A stretch of DNA of 64,000 nucleotides from Paenibacillus pedocola (GTDB taxonomy: Bacteria > Bacillota > Bacilli > Paenibacillales > Paenibacillaceae): assembly GCF_031599675.1 (NCBI RefSeq), contig NZ_CP134223.1, positions 6,244,501 through 6,308,500 of the forward strand, given 5' to 3'. The translations under genes were made by a program, and so were the position numbers. Shown in pieces: positions 1 to 9,154 of this stretch. Every line of letters begins with the position of its first letter. Within the stretch, counting starts at the first letter, position 1. The notes beneath the pieces were generated by a model, which worked only from the letters and a program-made list of their open reading frames with translations, was not told where the DNA came from and did not search any database.

Positions 1-136
1 CTTCAAGCTGCGGCAGACTGCGGCTGGCAATCGTCACCTTCGCTCCTTCACGCGCAAATTCCATTGCTGTAGCCAGGCCCAGCCCCTTGCTCGCTGCCGC
101 CACAAATACCGATTTGCCAGCAAGACCTAAATCCAT
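1..136 (-). CDS. SDR-family oxidoreductase, N-terminal part only
   Basis: The first 45 codons of a short-chain dehydrogenase are visible; the rest lies beyond the left edge. The ATG at 136-134 follows an AAGGAGG-type ribosome binding site. The start reads MDLGLAGKSVFVAAASKGLG, and the A-A-S-K-G-L-G stretch fits the glycine-rich NAD(P)-binding turn (TGxxxGxG) of classical SDRs, here with the first Gly replaced. It continues to a beta-strand ending in ASRS, which often sets NADPH preference. Substrate cannot be told. Confidence 0.8.
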   Translation of the reverse strand, partial: MDLGLAGKSVFVAAASKGLGLATAMEFAREGAKVTIASRSLPQLE

Positions 137-233
137 CCTCTTTACGCCTCCTTGTTCAAGGTGCCCCGCCTGCTGCCAATAATCATGATATCCTGTTCCG
201 CATCTTAAGGATCAAACCAATTAAAGTAAATAG

Positions 234-431
234 TGTATTTGGTATTATTTAGAAACTAATTCGGAACACCTTCGTCTATATATATGGAAAAATAATTTAA
301 ATTCGAGATGGTGGGATGAAAATTCGGAAATTATTACGATAGGGCAACTAGTAATTCCTTATAGATATAGTGAGATTGGAGGTATTAGCTATGGTGTTAC
401 ATATGTGAAAAATGGGAATACCAAAAAATAA
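234..431 (+). pseudogene. Remnant reading frame, possible tail of a WG-repeat protein
   Basis: A 65-codon open frame runs from just after a TAG (231-233) to a TAA at 429-431 with no ATG, GTG or TTG start at its head and no ribosome binding site. Its last third (a G-x-L-V-I-P-Y-x-Y segment, then an aromatic/glycine segment and a V-K-N-G turn) resembles one WG repeat as found in the intact gene just downstream. I infer the 3' end of a decayed paralogue. It could also be a chance open frame in AT-rich DNA. Confidence 0.35.
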
Positions 432-452
432 GTTTTATAAAGGAGTATGAAC

Positions 453-1559
453 ATGCTGAAAAAATTAGGATTCGCTTTATTACTTCTATGCACTATAGCA
501 ACAAATTCGGGAATAAGTTTTGCATCTTCAATTATAACTCAAATCGATATCTCTGAAACAGCTATAGACTATGCTGTTTATGTTCCTCAAAGTGATGGCA
601 ACTTCCACAATGGCTTGTTATTAGCCTATAAATCGGATGGGACGATTACGTATTATAACACCCAAGGAAAGGAGGCATTTACTCTTCCCTCTGAGATTAA
701 ACCCGTAAGCGATTTTCACGATCAACGCGCAATGGTAGTTAACACAAAAACGAAGCTCATTGGCTTCATTAATACAAAGGGTGTGTTAGCTATCCCCTGT
801 GTATATACGGGCGGCGGATATTTTTCTGAGGGGGTGGCCTACGTATCTAATTTAAAGGAAAATATGCTAATTGACAGGACAGGGAAAGTAGTCAGCAGGT
901 TTACAACACCGTATGGATCTGAATATTCATTCGTTAATGGCCTAGCAGTGGCGTATGCTCCAAAAACAGGGGAAATGGGGTTTATTAATACATCAGGTGA
1001 ATTGGCTATCCCTTATGAATACACATATGCCCGAAGCTTTTCCGAAGAACTGGCGTTAGTTCGAAATAAGAAAGGGATGTATGGGTATATCGATTCAAAA
1101 GGTAAATCAGTTATTCCTTTTAATTACAAATCAGGGACGGACTTTTCCGAAGGATTGGCGGGTGTGCAAAACAGTAAAGGGAAATGGGGATTCATTGATA
1201 AAAAAGGGAAGACTATTCTTGCTTTTAAATATGATACCGTTAGTAATTTTAGTGAGGGCTTAGCCATTGTTTATAATGATCAAGGAGAAATTGGATATAT
1301 CAACAAAAAGGGAAAATTAGTTATTGGTTATCGGAAGTATGTTAGAGCATTTCCCTTTAAAGAAGGGATTGCTTTAGTAGGGATTAAAGATAAAACGGAT
1401 ATTCAAGGTAAATATGGTTACATGGATCGCCAAGGAAAAATGCTTACCAAATTTGAATTCACAGTACAATCTTCTTCATCTTTTGATAATGGGTATGCTG
1501 TAGGATTGATTGCTCAAGGTAAGGGGGTTATTCTGACAAAGCGCACACTTTCCAAATAA
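453..1559 (+). CDS. Secreted WG-repeat protein
   Basis: Signal peptide at residues 1-25 (MLKK, hydrophobic core, then an alanine/serine cleavage region), so probably exported. The body is a tandem array of WG repeats of about 25-30 residues: G-[FY]-I-[ND]-x-x-G-[KE], then V-I-P-x-x-Y, then F-[SK]-E-G-[LI]-A-x-V, seen at least six times between residues 90 and 340. WG repeats are beta-rich modules of uncertain ligand in surface proteins. ATG 453 is preferred over ATG 447 because AGGAG at 441-445 is one base from 447 but seven from 453. AT-rich like the next two genes and unlike the rest of the window. Confidence 0.85.
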   Translation: MLKKLGFALLLLCTIATNSGISFASSIITQIDISETAIDYAVYVPQSDGNFHNGLLLAYKSDGTITYYNTQGKEAFTLPSEIKPVSDFHDQRAMVVNTKTKLIGFINTKGVLAIPCVYTGGGYFSEGVAYVSNLKENMLIDRTGKVVSRFTTPYGSEYSFVNGLAVAYAPKTGEMGFINTSGELAIPYEYTYARSFSEELALVRNKKGMYGYIDSKGKSVIPFNYKSGTDFSEGLAGVQNSKGKWGFIDKKGKTILAFKYDTVSNFSEGLAIVYNDQGEIGYINKKGKLVIGYRKYVRAFPFKEGIALVGIKDKTDIQGKYGYMDRQGKMLTKFEFTVQSSSSFDNGYAVGLIAQGKGVILTKRTLSK

Positions 1560-1646
1560 ATTATTAGAATTAGAACTACCGGCCTGGAGTGTCATTACCA
1601 TAAAAGCATCTGCCATTTCATTTGCTAAAGCGCCAAGGAGGATTAT

Positions 1647-2258
1647 ATGCAAAAATCTCAGCTTAAAATTTACCTTTTTGCTTTTACTATTATTGTGTTT
1701 TCTGGATGTACAAATTCTACTCCGGCTTCCACGAAGGAATCGAATTCGCCCGTAGTTACCAGCAAAGCTTCCCCTACCGTTTCAATAGCCCCAACATCAT
1801 TAAAAAGTTCCCCAGACGCAACCCCAGTGACAACTTCACCAGATCAAACTCAAGTTGATTCGTCTGCTGCTTATTTGACTTATACAAATAAAAATTTAGG
1901 ATTTTCTTTAGAATTACCATCGAGTTGGGAAAATAAATATTCTATTGAAGAAATAGATAATTATGTAGCGTTCTTGCATACAGATTCTAATTTGAAAACT
2001 AGAGCACAAGGGGAATTATTTGTGATCATTCGTTATCCTGGTAACATGACAAATGAGCAAGTGCTTCTGGGGGGTGGTGGCATGAGAAGTCTTGTATTCA
2101 CTACAGATAAATATTCTTATGTTTTAGCCACTCCAACAGGCGTTGAATATTCAGATGAAACAGAAGATGATTATCTTAAAATGTCTGCGGATATTCCCTG
2201 GATTTTGAAAACCGTAAAAAATATTGATGATTCGGAATGCACAATAATGAATCCATAA
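1647..2258 (+). CDS. Lipoprotein with PsbP/DUF-like C-terminal domain
   Basis: A type II signal peptide ends in F-S-G-C (Cys near residue 21), so this is a predicted membrane-anchored lipoprotein. Residues about 22-72 are a low-complexity Ser/Thr/Pro linker. The C-terminal 130 residues begin Y-x-T-Y-x-N-K-N-L-G-F-S-L-E-L-P-x-S-W, typical of small PsbP-like or DUF domains in Gram-positive lipoproteins. AGGAGG sits just upstream. It lies 17 bp ahead of another lipoprotein gene and probably shares its transcript. Function unknown. Confidence 0.75.
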   Translation: MQKSQLKIYLFAFTIIVFSGCTNSTPASTKESNSPVVTSKASPTVSIAPTSLKSSPDATPVTTSPDQTQVDSSAAYLTYTNKNLGFSLELPSSWENKYSIEEIDNYVAFLHTDSNLKTRAQGELFVIIRYPGNMTNEQVLLGGGGMRSLVFTTDKYSYVLATPTGVEYSDETEDDYLKMSADIPWILKTVKNIDDSECTIMNP

Positions 2259-2274
2259 TAAGGAGGCCTTTCTG

Positions 2275-3129
2275 ATGAGAATGGTATCAGGAGTTATTAT
2301 AATTGCCATGGCTATATCCTTACTTATTGGATGCGGGAATAAATCAGATGACAAGCCCAAAAGCGAAAATGCTACACAAAGCGAACAGAGTGTTGAACCG
2401 GGCAGTACCCCTGAAAGTAGTGTGAATGTGACACCGGCAGATGACAGTTATACGAATGAAAATTATGAGTTGTCACGTTATTATGTTCCAGAGCAGGGGA
2501 AGACAGAAGAGATAAACCAAAGAGAGGTTGTTTGGAAAGGGGCCGATGTCACTCTTATTGCGACAAAAACTTCAGATTCAATTACATCACTACAAGTAAA
2601 AAACGCTGGCAATTCATATGATGTAAACATTCCGGAATATGTACTGCATAATATTAGCAATGTCGTTTCTGTAGCTTTATCTGCAAATCATAAATATTTA
2701 GCCATTAATGTATTAGCAACTAATATAGGGCACCAGTTAGTGGTACTCGATCTAACCAACGGACAATCCAGTTATATGAACAATAACATTGATAAAGGGG
2801 AAAATTATGAATCGATTTATACTTTTAATTGGTCTCCCAAAGACAATAAACTCGCACTTTCATACGGTTATTTAGGTTCATCCTCTTTAGCTGTTTACGA
2901 TTTTGACAACAAAAAGCTGATTAAATTACCCCAGAAAGAACATTATATCGAAACCCCCTTCATTTTATGGGATAAGGACAATGATGGGATAGACTTTATT
3001 AGTGAGTATCCATCAGATCAATATAGGTTATATCGTTACACAATAGGAGCAAATCAGGTTAAGGCTATAACAAACATAACAAAAAGTGAATTATCAAAAT
3101 ATGATGGCTTAATTCCCACCCGTTTCTAA
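2275..3129 (+). CDS. Lipoprotein with beta-propeller-like blades
   Basis: A lipobox L-I-G-C occurs near residue 21, followed by a charged linker. The middle holds blade-like motifs such as LSANHKYLAINVLATN and FNWSPKDNKLALSYGYLG, resembling TolB/DPP-IV type propeller strands (x-W-S-P-D/K-x-x-x-L-A). At 284 residues it is too short for a complete six- or seven-blade propeller. AAGGAGG is placed eight bases from the ATG. AT-rich and co-oriented with the upstream lipoprotein. Function unknown. Confidence 0.75.
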   Translation: MRMVSGVIIIAMAISLLIGCGNKSDDKPKSENATQSEQSVEPGSTPESSVNVTPADDSYTNENYELSRYYVPEQGKTEEINQREVVWKGADVTLIATKTSDSITSLQVKNAGNSYDVNIPEYVLHNISNVVSVALSANHKYLAINVLATNIGHQLVVLDLTNGQSSYMNNNIDKGENYESIYTFNWSPKDNKLALSYGYLGSSSLAVYDFDNKKLIKLPQKEHYIETPFILWDKDNDGIDFISEYPSDQYRLYRYTIGANQVKAITNITKSELSKYDGLIPTRF

Positions 3130-3151
3130 AAACTAAGGAAGGCTTAATTAA

Positions 3152-3313
3152 GGCTACGCAGAGCAAGGCAAGGATTCGGGGATTTTTCATGAGGGAGATT
3201 CGTTTAACTGGAATGCCTATGTCCTGCATAAGGTCAAAAATATAGGCGACGAGCCGGCCAGCGTGCTCATCGCCATATATACGGATACAGACAGTAATTT
3301 CATGGATATCTAA
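3152..3313 (+). pseudogene. Remnant of a cupin-domain protein
   Basis: A start-less open frame of 53 codons follows a TAA and ends in TAA at 3311-3313. It reads H-E-G-D-S-F-N-W then H-K-V-K-N-x-G-D-E-P-A-S-V-L: a G-D turn and an H(x3)N, which is the second cupin motif, followed by the usual N-x-G-D-E-P strand. No ribosome binding site. Base composition resembles the core genome rather than the AT-rich lipoprotein genes just upstream, so the junction near 3130-3150 may mark an insertion boundary. I infer a truncated cupin or XRE-cupin gene. Confidence 0.5.
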
Positions 3314-3317
3314 CAGC

Positions 3318-4172
3318 TTACACATCGTACTCCAGCTGTTTTTTAGCCTGCACAATGAAATCCAGCGGATTCTCGATTGTCTCGGCCTCATACTGCACAG
3401 CTCCGATCTTAAGCCCCAGGTTCACCTTGTATTTGCCGGAAAATTCATTCTCATTCAATTCCTGAAGCTTGAATTTAATACGTTCAATCACGATTTTGGC
3501 TCCATCACGGTCGGTAAAGAGCAGCAGCCCCCAGGTAGCCTCTTCCTTATCCAGCAAGTATAGCGCATCATTGGTGCGGATGCTGGACTGGCTGAGCTGG
3601 GAGACGTCATAGATCGCCTCCGACAGCTGATCCTCTGGAATCAGCCGGCGGATTTCGCTCCAATACTTCACCTTGACGACAAGCAGCGTGAGCGGAATCC
3701 CGTAGCGGCTGGAAATCCCCGTAAACAGGCTGGCATCCTTCTGAAAAGCAATGCTGTTCCGCAGGTCGGTGTTCTCATCAACGGTAGCGAGATTGGCCGT
3801 CGTCTTCTTCAGCCGTTCATTCTCGGCCTCCAGCTCCCTGGAGCTGGAGGTGAAGATCCACAGCACCACCGTAATCAGCGGAACCATGATCAGCCAGAAA
3901 TACGTGCTGATCCCGATCGTCTCTCCCCGCGACACGGTCTGGTACACGATGAAGAAGCCATAACCGAAGATAAAGGCGAGATTCAGCGCCAGGCCGGCAG
4001 TCACCGTGGTGAAATAGGTTACGAGCGCCAGAATAAACGCGATATTCAGAATGATAATATTCTGGATATAGTCATTGCCCGAGCCGGCGATAAACACAAT
4101 ACAGATGAACACCAGCACAAGAAAGCCAAGGAACCCCAGATCGGAGACCAGACTGCTGCGGTTACGTCTCAT
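3318..4172 (-). CDS. Membrane protein with degenerate GGDEF domain (YdaK-like)
   Basis: The N-terminal half has four or five membrane segments. A short coiled stretch (E-L-E-A-E-N-E-R-L-K-K) leads into a GGDEF-fold domain beginning T-D-L-R-N-S-I-A-F. The active-site loop is not GGDEF but D-K-E-E-A (before T-W-G-L-L-L-F), so it is unlikely to make c-di-GMP. In B. subtilis YdaK, a degenerate GGDEF protein, is the c-di-GMP receptor of the yda exopolysaccharide operon; the neighbours here match that setting. The start overlaps the stop of the BcsB-like gene. ATG 4172 is preferred; GTG 4184 is the longer option. Last gene of the operon. Confidence 0.75.
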   Translation of the reverse strand: MRRNRSSLVSDLGFLGFLVLVFICIVFIAGSGNDYIQNIIILNIAFILALVTYFTTVTAGLALNLAFIFGYGFFIVYQTVSRGETIGISTYFWLIMVPLITVVLWIFTSSSRELEAENERLKKTTANLATVDENTDLRNSIAFQKDASLFTGISSRYGIPLTLLVVKVKYWSEIRRLIPEDQLSEAIYDVSQLSQSSIRTNDALYLLDKEEATWGLLLFTDRDGAKIVIERIKFKLQELNENEFSGKYKVNLGLKIGAVQYEAETIENPLDFIVQAKKQLEYDV

Positions 4173-5676
4173 GTCTATCACCACGTTTCTTCATATGTTT
4201 GCGGAGCAGCAGAAGCAGCGCTACAATAACCAGGGCAACCACAAGCACCACGGCAATGACGAAACCAAGCACATCACTGCGTTCCACGATTTGCGATATT
4301 GCAGAGTCAGGCTCTGCCCCCGTAACCGTCTTGAACCGGTACGCGCTGACGTTTCCGTCCTTGTCCGCCACCACACCGTCACCATAGACCTTCCACTTGT
4401 CCTTTTCGCTGGCGATCAGTTTGGAAGCCAGGTAATAATCCCCCGAGTTCACCGCTGTGACCGCCATAAGCCCGCGGCCGCTTTCGTAGGGGGAATCCAC
4501 CAGCTGCAAAGTTCCAATCTCTGCACCGTACTGCTCTTCAATACTCATTTTCTCATTGGAAACCAGCGTTGCTCCATCCTTGCTGTACCTGAAATACAGC
4601 TTGTCGTTGTTGTCCCGGATGACCTTGTTGTTCTTATAGGAGCCGATGGCCAGAATATTGTTGTTCTTCAGATTGTCCGCACTGACCTCATCCGTGTAAT
4701 AATGAATATCTCCGGTATTCCCGCTCGTATATTGCCCCAGCAGATTAAAGACATTCGCCAGGCTCTGATAAGTATAGTCATCCATCTCCTGCGGCAGAAC
4801 TACGGCTATATGGTTATAAATTCCGTCACGCAGGAACGGGTACGGGTAATTGTTAAACAGCAGATCCGTACGGTCCTTAGTATTCAGATGCAGCAGCGAT
4901 TCCTTGCCGATATACGCCCAGGGCATCTGCTCTGTATTCGGCGTGCAGACTGCGCTCTGCATTTCCAGATCAAAGGCTACCTTCACCGAGAAGTTCCCCG
5001 AAATCCCCAGGTTCTGCGGCACCGTCAAGGTCAGCGTGTCGCCATTCGCCAGCTCCTTCGTCAGCTTCTTGCTGCCGATCGGCGTATCATTGATGCTTAC
5101 CGTAACAAGTGAGCGGGCAAAATCCAGATTCTCCGCATAGCGGAAATCGAGACTGATTTTCCCGGAATCGGCAATCGAACGGTTGGACGGCAAAGAGACA
5201 AAATACGTCTGCTCCCGGTGGTTCGGCCCGGATAACTTATCTCCGGTCTCCGTGAGCGTCACATCCGAACTGATGACATAGGCCGGTTCGTTCACCTCTG
5301 TGGCATCATCAATCACCTTCAAATCACTATTCATCTGACTCATCAGTCCGGTGCTTGCAGCCATTCTCCCAGCCTTGATGAGCAGACTCTCGTCCTTCGA
5401 GGTTACTACCAGCGTAGGCCGGGTATCCTTGTTCACCAGCTGGATCAGCGCATGTGTCGCCAGATCCTCCGTCCCGCTGAGCAGCTGCTTCAGTTCACCC
5501 GGTACATGGTCGTACATGGCGACCAGCACCACCGCATTCTTGTCTTTCACGGAATCCTCCCGGTAAGGCAGCATTCCGATCGTCTGATCCGTCAGGGCAT
5601 TCCCTTTGGCGAATCCCGACAGGGCATAGGTGGCTGATTCCAGCTCAGCACTGCTCGCATTCTCCGGCACCGTCAT
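4162..5676 (-). CDS. BcsB/YdaN-like protein, C-terminal part (split gene)
   Basis: C-terminal 504 residues of a BcsB-like (YdaN-like) exopolysaccharide protein: mixed beta-rich extracytoplasmic domain, then one C-terminal membrane segment (about 472-492) and a basic tail K-H-M-K-K-R-G. BcsB proteins sit on the outer face of the membrane beside the synthase and guide the glycan. The ATG at 5676 is internal. The same frame is open upstream to about 5770 and encodes I-R-D-F-S-E-R-F-S-G-I-D, which belongs to the same protein, so this piece should be joined to 5703-6257 by a frameshift. It has no ribosome binding site or signal peptide of its own. Confidence 0.75.
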   Translation of the reverse strand: MTVPENASSAELESATYALSGFAKGNALTDQTIGMLPYREDSVKDKNAVVLVAMYDHVPGELKQLLSGTEDLATHALIQLVNKDTRPTLVVTSKDESLLIKAGRMAASTGLMSQMNSDLKVIDDATEVNEPAYVISSDVTLTETGDKLSGPNHREQTYFVSLPSNRSIADSGKISLDFRYAENLDFARSLVTVSINDTPIGSKKLTKELANGDTLTLTVPQNLGISGNFSVKVAFDLEMQSAVCTPNTEQMPWAYIGKESLLHLNTKDRTDLLFNNYPYPFLRDGIYNHIAVVLPQEMDDYTYQSLANVFNLLGQYTSGNTGDIHYYTDEVSADNLKNNNILAIGSYKNNKVIRDNNDKLYFRYSKDGATLVSNEKMSIEEQYGAEIGTLQLVDSPYESGRGLMAVTAVNSGDYYLASKLIASEKDKWKVYGDGVVADKDGNVSAYRFKTVTGAEPDSAISQIVERSDVLGFVIAVVLVVALVIVALLLLLRKHMKKRGDRHET

Positions 5677-5702
5677 CAGACTCTTATTGCTCTTTACGGT
5701 AT

Positions 5703-6257
5703 CTATTCCGGAGAACCGTTCGCTGAAATCACGGATGCCCCGGTCAGTGCTTTGGAAGTATAGGTCACAGCAATGCCCGAAGTATTGAAAAAGTGCAGCC
5801 AGTTATCGGGCGAGTTGTCCACATAACACACCTGATTATCGTCCCCGGCCGTCTTGAGATCACCCTGCAGGGTGAGCGTGTTGCTGTCTTTTTTCAGAAA
5901 ACCCTTAGGCGCAGGAATGCTCAACATCTGCTCCCCGTTTTTGTCCAGAGTAGGACGGAACGAGTAGAAGGGAATGCCGTTCAGCGACAGGGTTACACTT
6001 GACTGCTGGTCCTTCGTAATCTGCGAAATTTGGAAGTGCAGATTGATCTTCACAGTATCTACATTCCAGTAATTCATCACCGTAAAATACTGCTGCTGCG
6101 CCTCTCCGCCCGAGAGCGAAGTATCGCCGCCTGTAAAGGAGGTCTCATACGTCAGTTTGTCAGCTCCGGGAAGTGCAGGGGCGGCAGAGGCTGCCGGAAG
6201 CTGAATCAGGACAAGGGAGAGGCAGAGCGCCCATATCATCAACTGTTTTTTTATCAT
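5703..6257 (-). CDS. BcsB/YdaN-like protein, N-terminal part (split gene)
   Basis: N-terminal 184 residues: signal peptide (MIKKQLMIWALCLSLVLIQ, cleavage after AASA) and the first beta domain of a BcsB/YdaN-like protein. AGGAGA precedes the ATG. The frame ends early at 5703 after T-Y-T-S-K-A-L-T-G-A-S. The genuine continuation is in the -1 frame, crossing near a GGGG run (5738-5741 on the plus strand). Together the halves make about 700 residues, the size expected for YdaN. Possible causes are a true mutation, a sequencing error or a programmed slip. Confidence 0.75.
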   Translation of the reverse strand: MIKKQLMIWALCLSLVLIQLPAASAAPALPGADKLTYETSFTGGDTSLSGGEAQQQYFTVMNYWNVDTVKINLHFQISQITKDQQSSVTLSLNGIPFYSFRPTLDKNGEQMLSIPAPKGFLKKDSNTLTLQGDLKTAGDDNQVCYVDNSPDNWLHFFNTSGIAVTYTSKALTGASVISANGSPE

Positions 6258-6299
6258 CTTCTGTATCTCCTGTATGTCTTATTTCTCTTCCTCCGGCCT

Positions 6300-7550
6300 T
6301 TAATAGCGCTCGGTTTTATACCATTTTGCTTCCCGTTTGAAAATGACATCCTTGAGATAGTGATACATTCCATAGGCGGCGACAACCATCCACAGCTGGC
6401 AGTACGAGACATACATAAGCAGAATAATCCAAAAGTTCGATAGGCTCATCTCGCCCTTCTCTGTGGTAAGCGTGACGAAGATTCCCACCACGAACAGCAC
6501 AATGGCCAGCAGCCATAGAAAACTGCTTAGTCCGGCAATCGTCGTATGAACATACCCCATCGCATGCAGCACAAGCAGCAGGTCGGAGGTGATCAGCGAG
6601 ATCAGCAGCAGGAAGTAGATCGACACATAATAAAGAATATCAAACCGGATTTTGGACGCCGTCCGGTCGAACAGCAGCGGCAGGTTTTTTACAATGACAT
6701 AGACATTCCCCTTCGCCCAGCGGGTCCGCTGCTTGAACCAGACCTTCACGGTCTGCGGCTCCTGCTCCCAGGTGACCGACTTCGGCTGGAACTTGATCCG
6801 GTAGCCCATCATATAGATCCGGAAGCTGATTTCGGTATCCTCGGCAATCGCTTTGACGTCCCAGCCGCCGATGGCTTCGACAATCGACCTGCGCATAATA
6901 AAGTTCGTGCCGGGAATCGTACACAGCTTGAACAGCTTCCACCGCCCCGCCTGCGCCATCCATTGAAACGAGAGTGTCTCTATATTAATAAACCGTGTGA
7001 GCAGACTGGCATCACGATTGCGGGTTCTGAACTTGCCGATAACGGCGCCGAGGCTTGAATCTGACACAATCTCAGCAACCAGATATTTCAGTGCCGTCCG
7101 CTCCGGCGTATTATCGGCATCATAAATTGCAATCAGCTCGCCTCTGCTGCGGGCAAATCCGATGTTGAGCGCATTAGACTTTCCTTTGCCGCCAGTGACA
7201 GAATCGGTGTTGATGACCAGCAGATTGCGCTGCGGATTCCGCTCCTGTATATTTCCCAGCAGCTGGGCACTGTTATCCGAAGAGTTATCATTAATGACGA
7301 TGATCTCATAACGGTCATGCGGGTAATCAAGCGCCAGCAGGGATTCTACGGTTTTGCTGATGACCACACCCTCATTGTGCGCGGGAACCATGATGGTCAC
7401 GAACGGATACTCGCCCTTAATCTCAGGGACACCCTCACTCTCCGTCTGAATGTAATACAAATATCCGGCTATAATCAGGGCCACATTCACCAGCAGCAGC
7501 GACCAGATACAGATCACCGCAATCACCATCAGCACGTCTGAGATCGTCAT
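6300..7550 (-). CDS. Membrane glycosyltransferase family 2 (YdaM/BcsA-like)
   Basis: Processive GT2 synthase of 416 residues. It has one N-terminal membrane segment, then a cytosolic GT-A domain with the nucleotide-binding D-A-D-N-T, the acceptor-site A-E-D-T-E, and the Q-R-T-R-W motif diagnostic of cellulose, hyaluronan and poly-GlcNAc type synthases. Three or four C-terminal membrane segments follow. It polymerises a sugar nucleotide and extrudes the chain. There is no PilZ domain, so c-di-GMP control would have to come through the GGDEF-like protein at the end of the operon. The sugar cannot be told from sequence. Confidence 0.88.
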   Translation of the reverse strand: MTISDVLMVIAVICIWSLLLVNVALIIAGYLYYIQTESEGVPEIKGEYPFVTIMVPAHNEGVVISKTVESLLALDYPHDRYEIIVINDNSSDNSAQLLGNIQERNPQRNLLVINTDSVTGGKGKSNALNIGFARSRGELIAIYDADNTPERTALKYLVAEIVSDSSLGAVIGKFRTRNRDASLLTRFINIETLSFQWMAQAGRWKLFKLCTIPGTNFIMRRSIVEAIGGWDVKAIAEDTEISFRIYMMGYRIKFQPKSVTWEQEPQTVKVWFKQRTRWAKGNVYVIVKNLPLLFDRTASKIRFDILYYVSIYFLLLISLITSDLLLVLHAMGYVHTTIAGLSSFLWLLAIVLFVVGIFVTLTTEKGEMSLSNFWIILLMYVSYCQLWMVVAAYGMYHYLKDVIFKREAKWYKTERY

Positions 7551-7576
7551 GTTGTTCTCCTAACGTTAAAAATTGT

Positions 7577-9154
7577 TCATTTCAGATATTTCTTCCGGTA
7601 CAGCCTGTAGCCGACCGTGAGCAGTCCCCCGAAGAGCAGAAGAGCGACGGTAATCACTACGATGAAAAATTTGCTTTGTACACTGAACAATGTCTTGAAG
7701 CTTTTGAACTGCTCTTCTTTGTATTGATAATCACTGCTTACAATTTCCGGGACATAGTCAATATTGATCGTACTGCCGTTCACTATAACAACGCCGTCCG
7801 CGGAGCTTACAGTGTTCGTATCCGTAGCTACCGTATGGTCAGCCTGCTTATAATCGGCAAAGGTAATCCATAAGTCGTCCACAGTCTGCAGCAGCAACGC
7901 AAGTCCGGCCTCATCCTCCGGAAGATTCACTGTAACAGCGGCATCCATCGGCAGCTGCGGCATGGCCTTCCCCTCATGCTTCAGGCTCTGCAGGAACTCC
8001 GGCGTTATGCTGTACAGCGAGGAGGCAAAGCTTGCGGAGACGTTGGTCTCTTCCATATGGATCACGTTCTCGTCCGGAAACAGCACCACGGAGTCAAAAA
8101 AAACCATGCCTGCTGCAGCATATTCCTTGTCGTAGGTCCAGAAGGCTTCCGCACCCATGCCGAGCGGCGCTACGCCGTTCCCGGCCAGCAGATTAATGAA
8201 CCCGCTCATCTTGCCGCCGAGCGTATGATCACTGCTGTTAATGGAGGGCATCAGGGTCGGAGCATTCACCAGAATGCTTCCGTTCTTCGCCTGAACCACC
8301 TTGAGCGCCTTCAAGTACCGCTGCATGGCCGGAAAATCCGTGTTGCTGAATACCGGACGCACACTGGCGGTGAACGGGATGCCCGCCTCATACAGCCGGC
8401 CGGCCAGTTCTTCCAGCAGCGCCAGATCTGAGAACGGATAAATCTCCTTAATCACGAGATAAGGTCCGGCTGCGGGAGCAGCCTCCAGCCAATCCTTCAG
8501 CACAGCAGCTGCTGCTAGCACACTAGCATTGCCTTTCTCCAGGTAGGGGATATATGTGAAGTTCCCGGAACTAACAGCATACGGCACCTTGCGGCCGCTG
8601 TTCTTCAAGAACAGGCTGCCGTATTCCCGCTCTGCCTTACTGGAAGTAATATAAGGCACCTGCAGCAGCTTAAGATCCTCAGAGCGGAACGCCCCTGCCG
8701 TAAGCGTTGCGCTCTCCTCCTCCGCCAGTCCGGTGGACAGCTGCAAGGCCTGCTCCAGCCTGACCGGAGGTTGATAGCCAATATGCAAATATTGTCCGTT
8801 ATACCGGTCTAAGTCTTCTATATACGGCTTATTCTGAGACAGCTTCAGATCAGACGCATTGATGACGGTTATGACGTTTGGGAACGCCGTCATCATCCCC
8901 TGCTCATAGCGGTCCAGCGCGGCCACTGTGACCTGCAGATGATACGCGGCCAGCTGGCGCTGCACTTCCCGCACATTGCCTTCCCGCGGGGTTCCCGCTG
9001 CCAGGCTGTCATACAGCAGCAGAACCTTGGGCTGCTGCATGGCGGACTGCGCTTCGGCGGCAGCGTGAGCCGGGACAGCCGGCTGGACTAATGCAGCTAT
9101 AATCAGCAGCAGCGCCACCAGCAGCGTGAGCCCGGCATCCTTATGCCGGCTCAT
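7577..9154 (-). CDS. DUF2334-like extracytoplasmic protein (YdaL-like)
   Basis: 525 residues with an N-terminal signal peptide ending in A-H-A, a large extracytoplasmic domain, and one C-terminal membrane segment (about 493-515) with a basic tail. The middle carries E-I-Y-P-F-S-D-L, the N-A-P-T-L-M-P stretch and D-K-E-Y, compatible with DUF2334, a polysaccharide-deacetylase-like fold, as in B. subtilis YdaL. It may modify the exported polymer. The ATG overlaps the TGA of the upstream gene (ATGA), which implies translational coupling. Confidence 0.7.
   Translation of the reverse strand: MSRHKDAGLTLLVALLLIIAALVQPAVPAHAAAEAQSAMQQPKVLLLYDSLAAGTPREGNVREVQRQLAAYHLQVTVAALDRYEQGMMTAFPNVITVINASDLKLSQNKPYIEDLDRYNGQYLHIGYQPPVRLEQALQLSTGLAEEESATLTAGAFRSEDLKLLQVPYITSSKAEREYGSLFLKNSGRKVPYAVSSGNFTYIPYLEKGNASVLAAAAVLKDWLEAAPAAGPYLVIKEIYPFSDLALLEELAGRLYEAGIPFTASVRPVFSNTDFPAMQRYLKALKVVQAKNGSILVNAPTLMPSINSSDHTLGGKMSGFINLLAGNGVAPLGMGAEAFWTYDKEYAAAGMVFFDSVVLFPDENVIHMEETNVSASFASSLYSITPEFLQSLKHEGKAMPQLPMDAAVTVNLPEDEAGLALLLQTVDDLWITFADYKQADHTVATDTNTVSSADGVVIVNGSTINIDYVPEIVSSDYQYKEEQFKSFKTLFSVQSKFFIVVITVALLLFGGLLTVGYRLYRKKYLK

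Noticed and set aside
4075..5112. 345-residue plus-strand ORF
   Set aside because: Antisense to the BcsB-like gene, with shadow-type composition (His, Arg and Gln rich) and no ribosome binding site.
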